From Chara braunii (taxonomy: Eukaryota; Streptophyta; Charophyceae; Charales; Characeae): DNA of 24,412 bases. The stretch lies in NCBI GenBank assembly GCA_003427395.1, contig BFEA01000260.1:1912021-1936432 (forward strand), read 5' to 3'. Positions within the stretch are counted from its first letter, which is position 1. The number at the start of each line of letters is the position of its first letter. The notes beneath the pieces are model-generated. The model was not told where the DNA came from and made no database searches. It was given only the letters and a program-made list of their open reading frames with translations. Shown one piece after another: positions 24,357 to 24,412 of this stretch. The position numbers and the translations under genes were made by a program.

Positions 24357-24412
<56 letters not shown>
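24181..24412. repeat. AT-rich end with terminal poly(A)52
   Basis: The T- and A-rich sequence from 24181 ends in 52 consecutive A (24361-24412) at the window edge. Its far boundary is unseen, so it may be a retroposed tail, a microsatellite or a contig edge. Confidence 0.8.

Noticed and set aside
24361-24412. mRNA-derived poly(A) tail marking a processed pseudogene
   Set aside because: The run reaches the window edge, no coding sequence precedes it, and no target duplication can be assessed.

Overview
This is a eukaryotic, repeat-dominated window with no clearly intact protein gene. The evidence is long dinucleotide microsatellites, a 901-base assembly gap, decayed Ty3/gypsy-type retrotransposon pieces with plant-like integrase and CCHC gag motifs, several miniature inverted-repeat elements (MITEs), consensus-like splice donors and a CCAAT/TATA-type promoter. 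Nothing looks bacterial: there are no operons or ribosome-binding sites. The style suggests the green lineage; a charophyte alga such as Chara is my best guess from gag style and repeat composition, but it is unproven.

Layout. 1-900: GC-rich, no recognised gene. 960-3315: decayed retrotransposon 3' part, with an integrase pseudogene at 1966-2574 followed by a long terminal-repeat-like block at 2573-3315. 3325-3636: a short palindrome region and a clean 177-bp MITE with TA duplication. 4678-5430: a second diverged copy of the same LTR-like block, followed downstream (6554-7640) by gag-like debris. 7695-11658: microsatellites, hairpins and at least four MITEs. 11659-12559: Ns. 12560-13300: AC repeats, a 31-bp minisatellite built round CACGTG, and AG repeats. 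13712-14570: another MITE and two very small poly(A) retro-insertions with target-site duplications. 14690-19500: the most interesting part, a compound repeat region. 19505-21984: gag and truncated protease of a Ty3/gypsy-like element on the minus strand, broken by stops and frameshifts. 22312-23600: promoter-like sequence and weak exon candidates on the plus strand. 23690-24412: a perfect palindrome, GGGCC-rich sequence and a terminal poly(A) run.

The highlight is in 15420-18875. A module recurs in direct and inverted orientation. Several copies carry a type III hammerhead ribozyme: two have the complete CUGAUGA...GAAA core, paired stem II and closing stem III (15672-15748 and 16714-16791), one is disrupted by small insertions (18395-18486), and one is only the 3' half (18844-18874). 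The two complete copies lie in direct repeat about 1,042 nt apart, cut site to cut site. This is the architecture of retrozymes, non-autonomous LTR-type elements that release circular RNA through terminal hammerheads. The second ribozyme also sits in the loop of a roughly 0.5-kb inverted repeat. The same region holds two decayed copies of a tandem RING-finger-like coding sequence, one invaded by G-quadruplex-prone GGGAT arrays. Activity is not shown by sequence alone.
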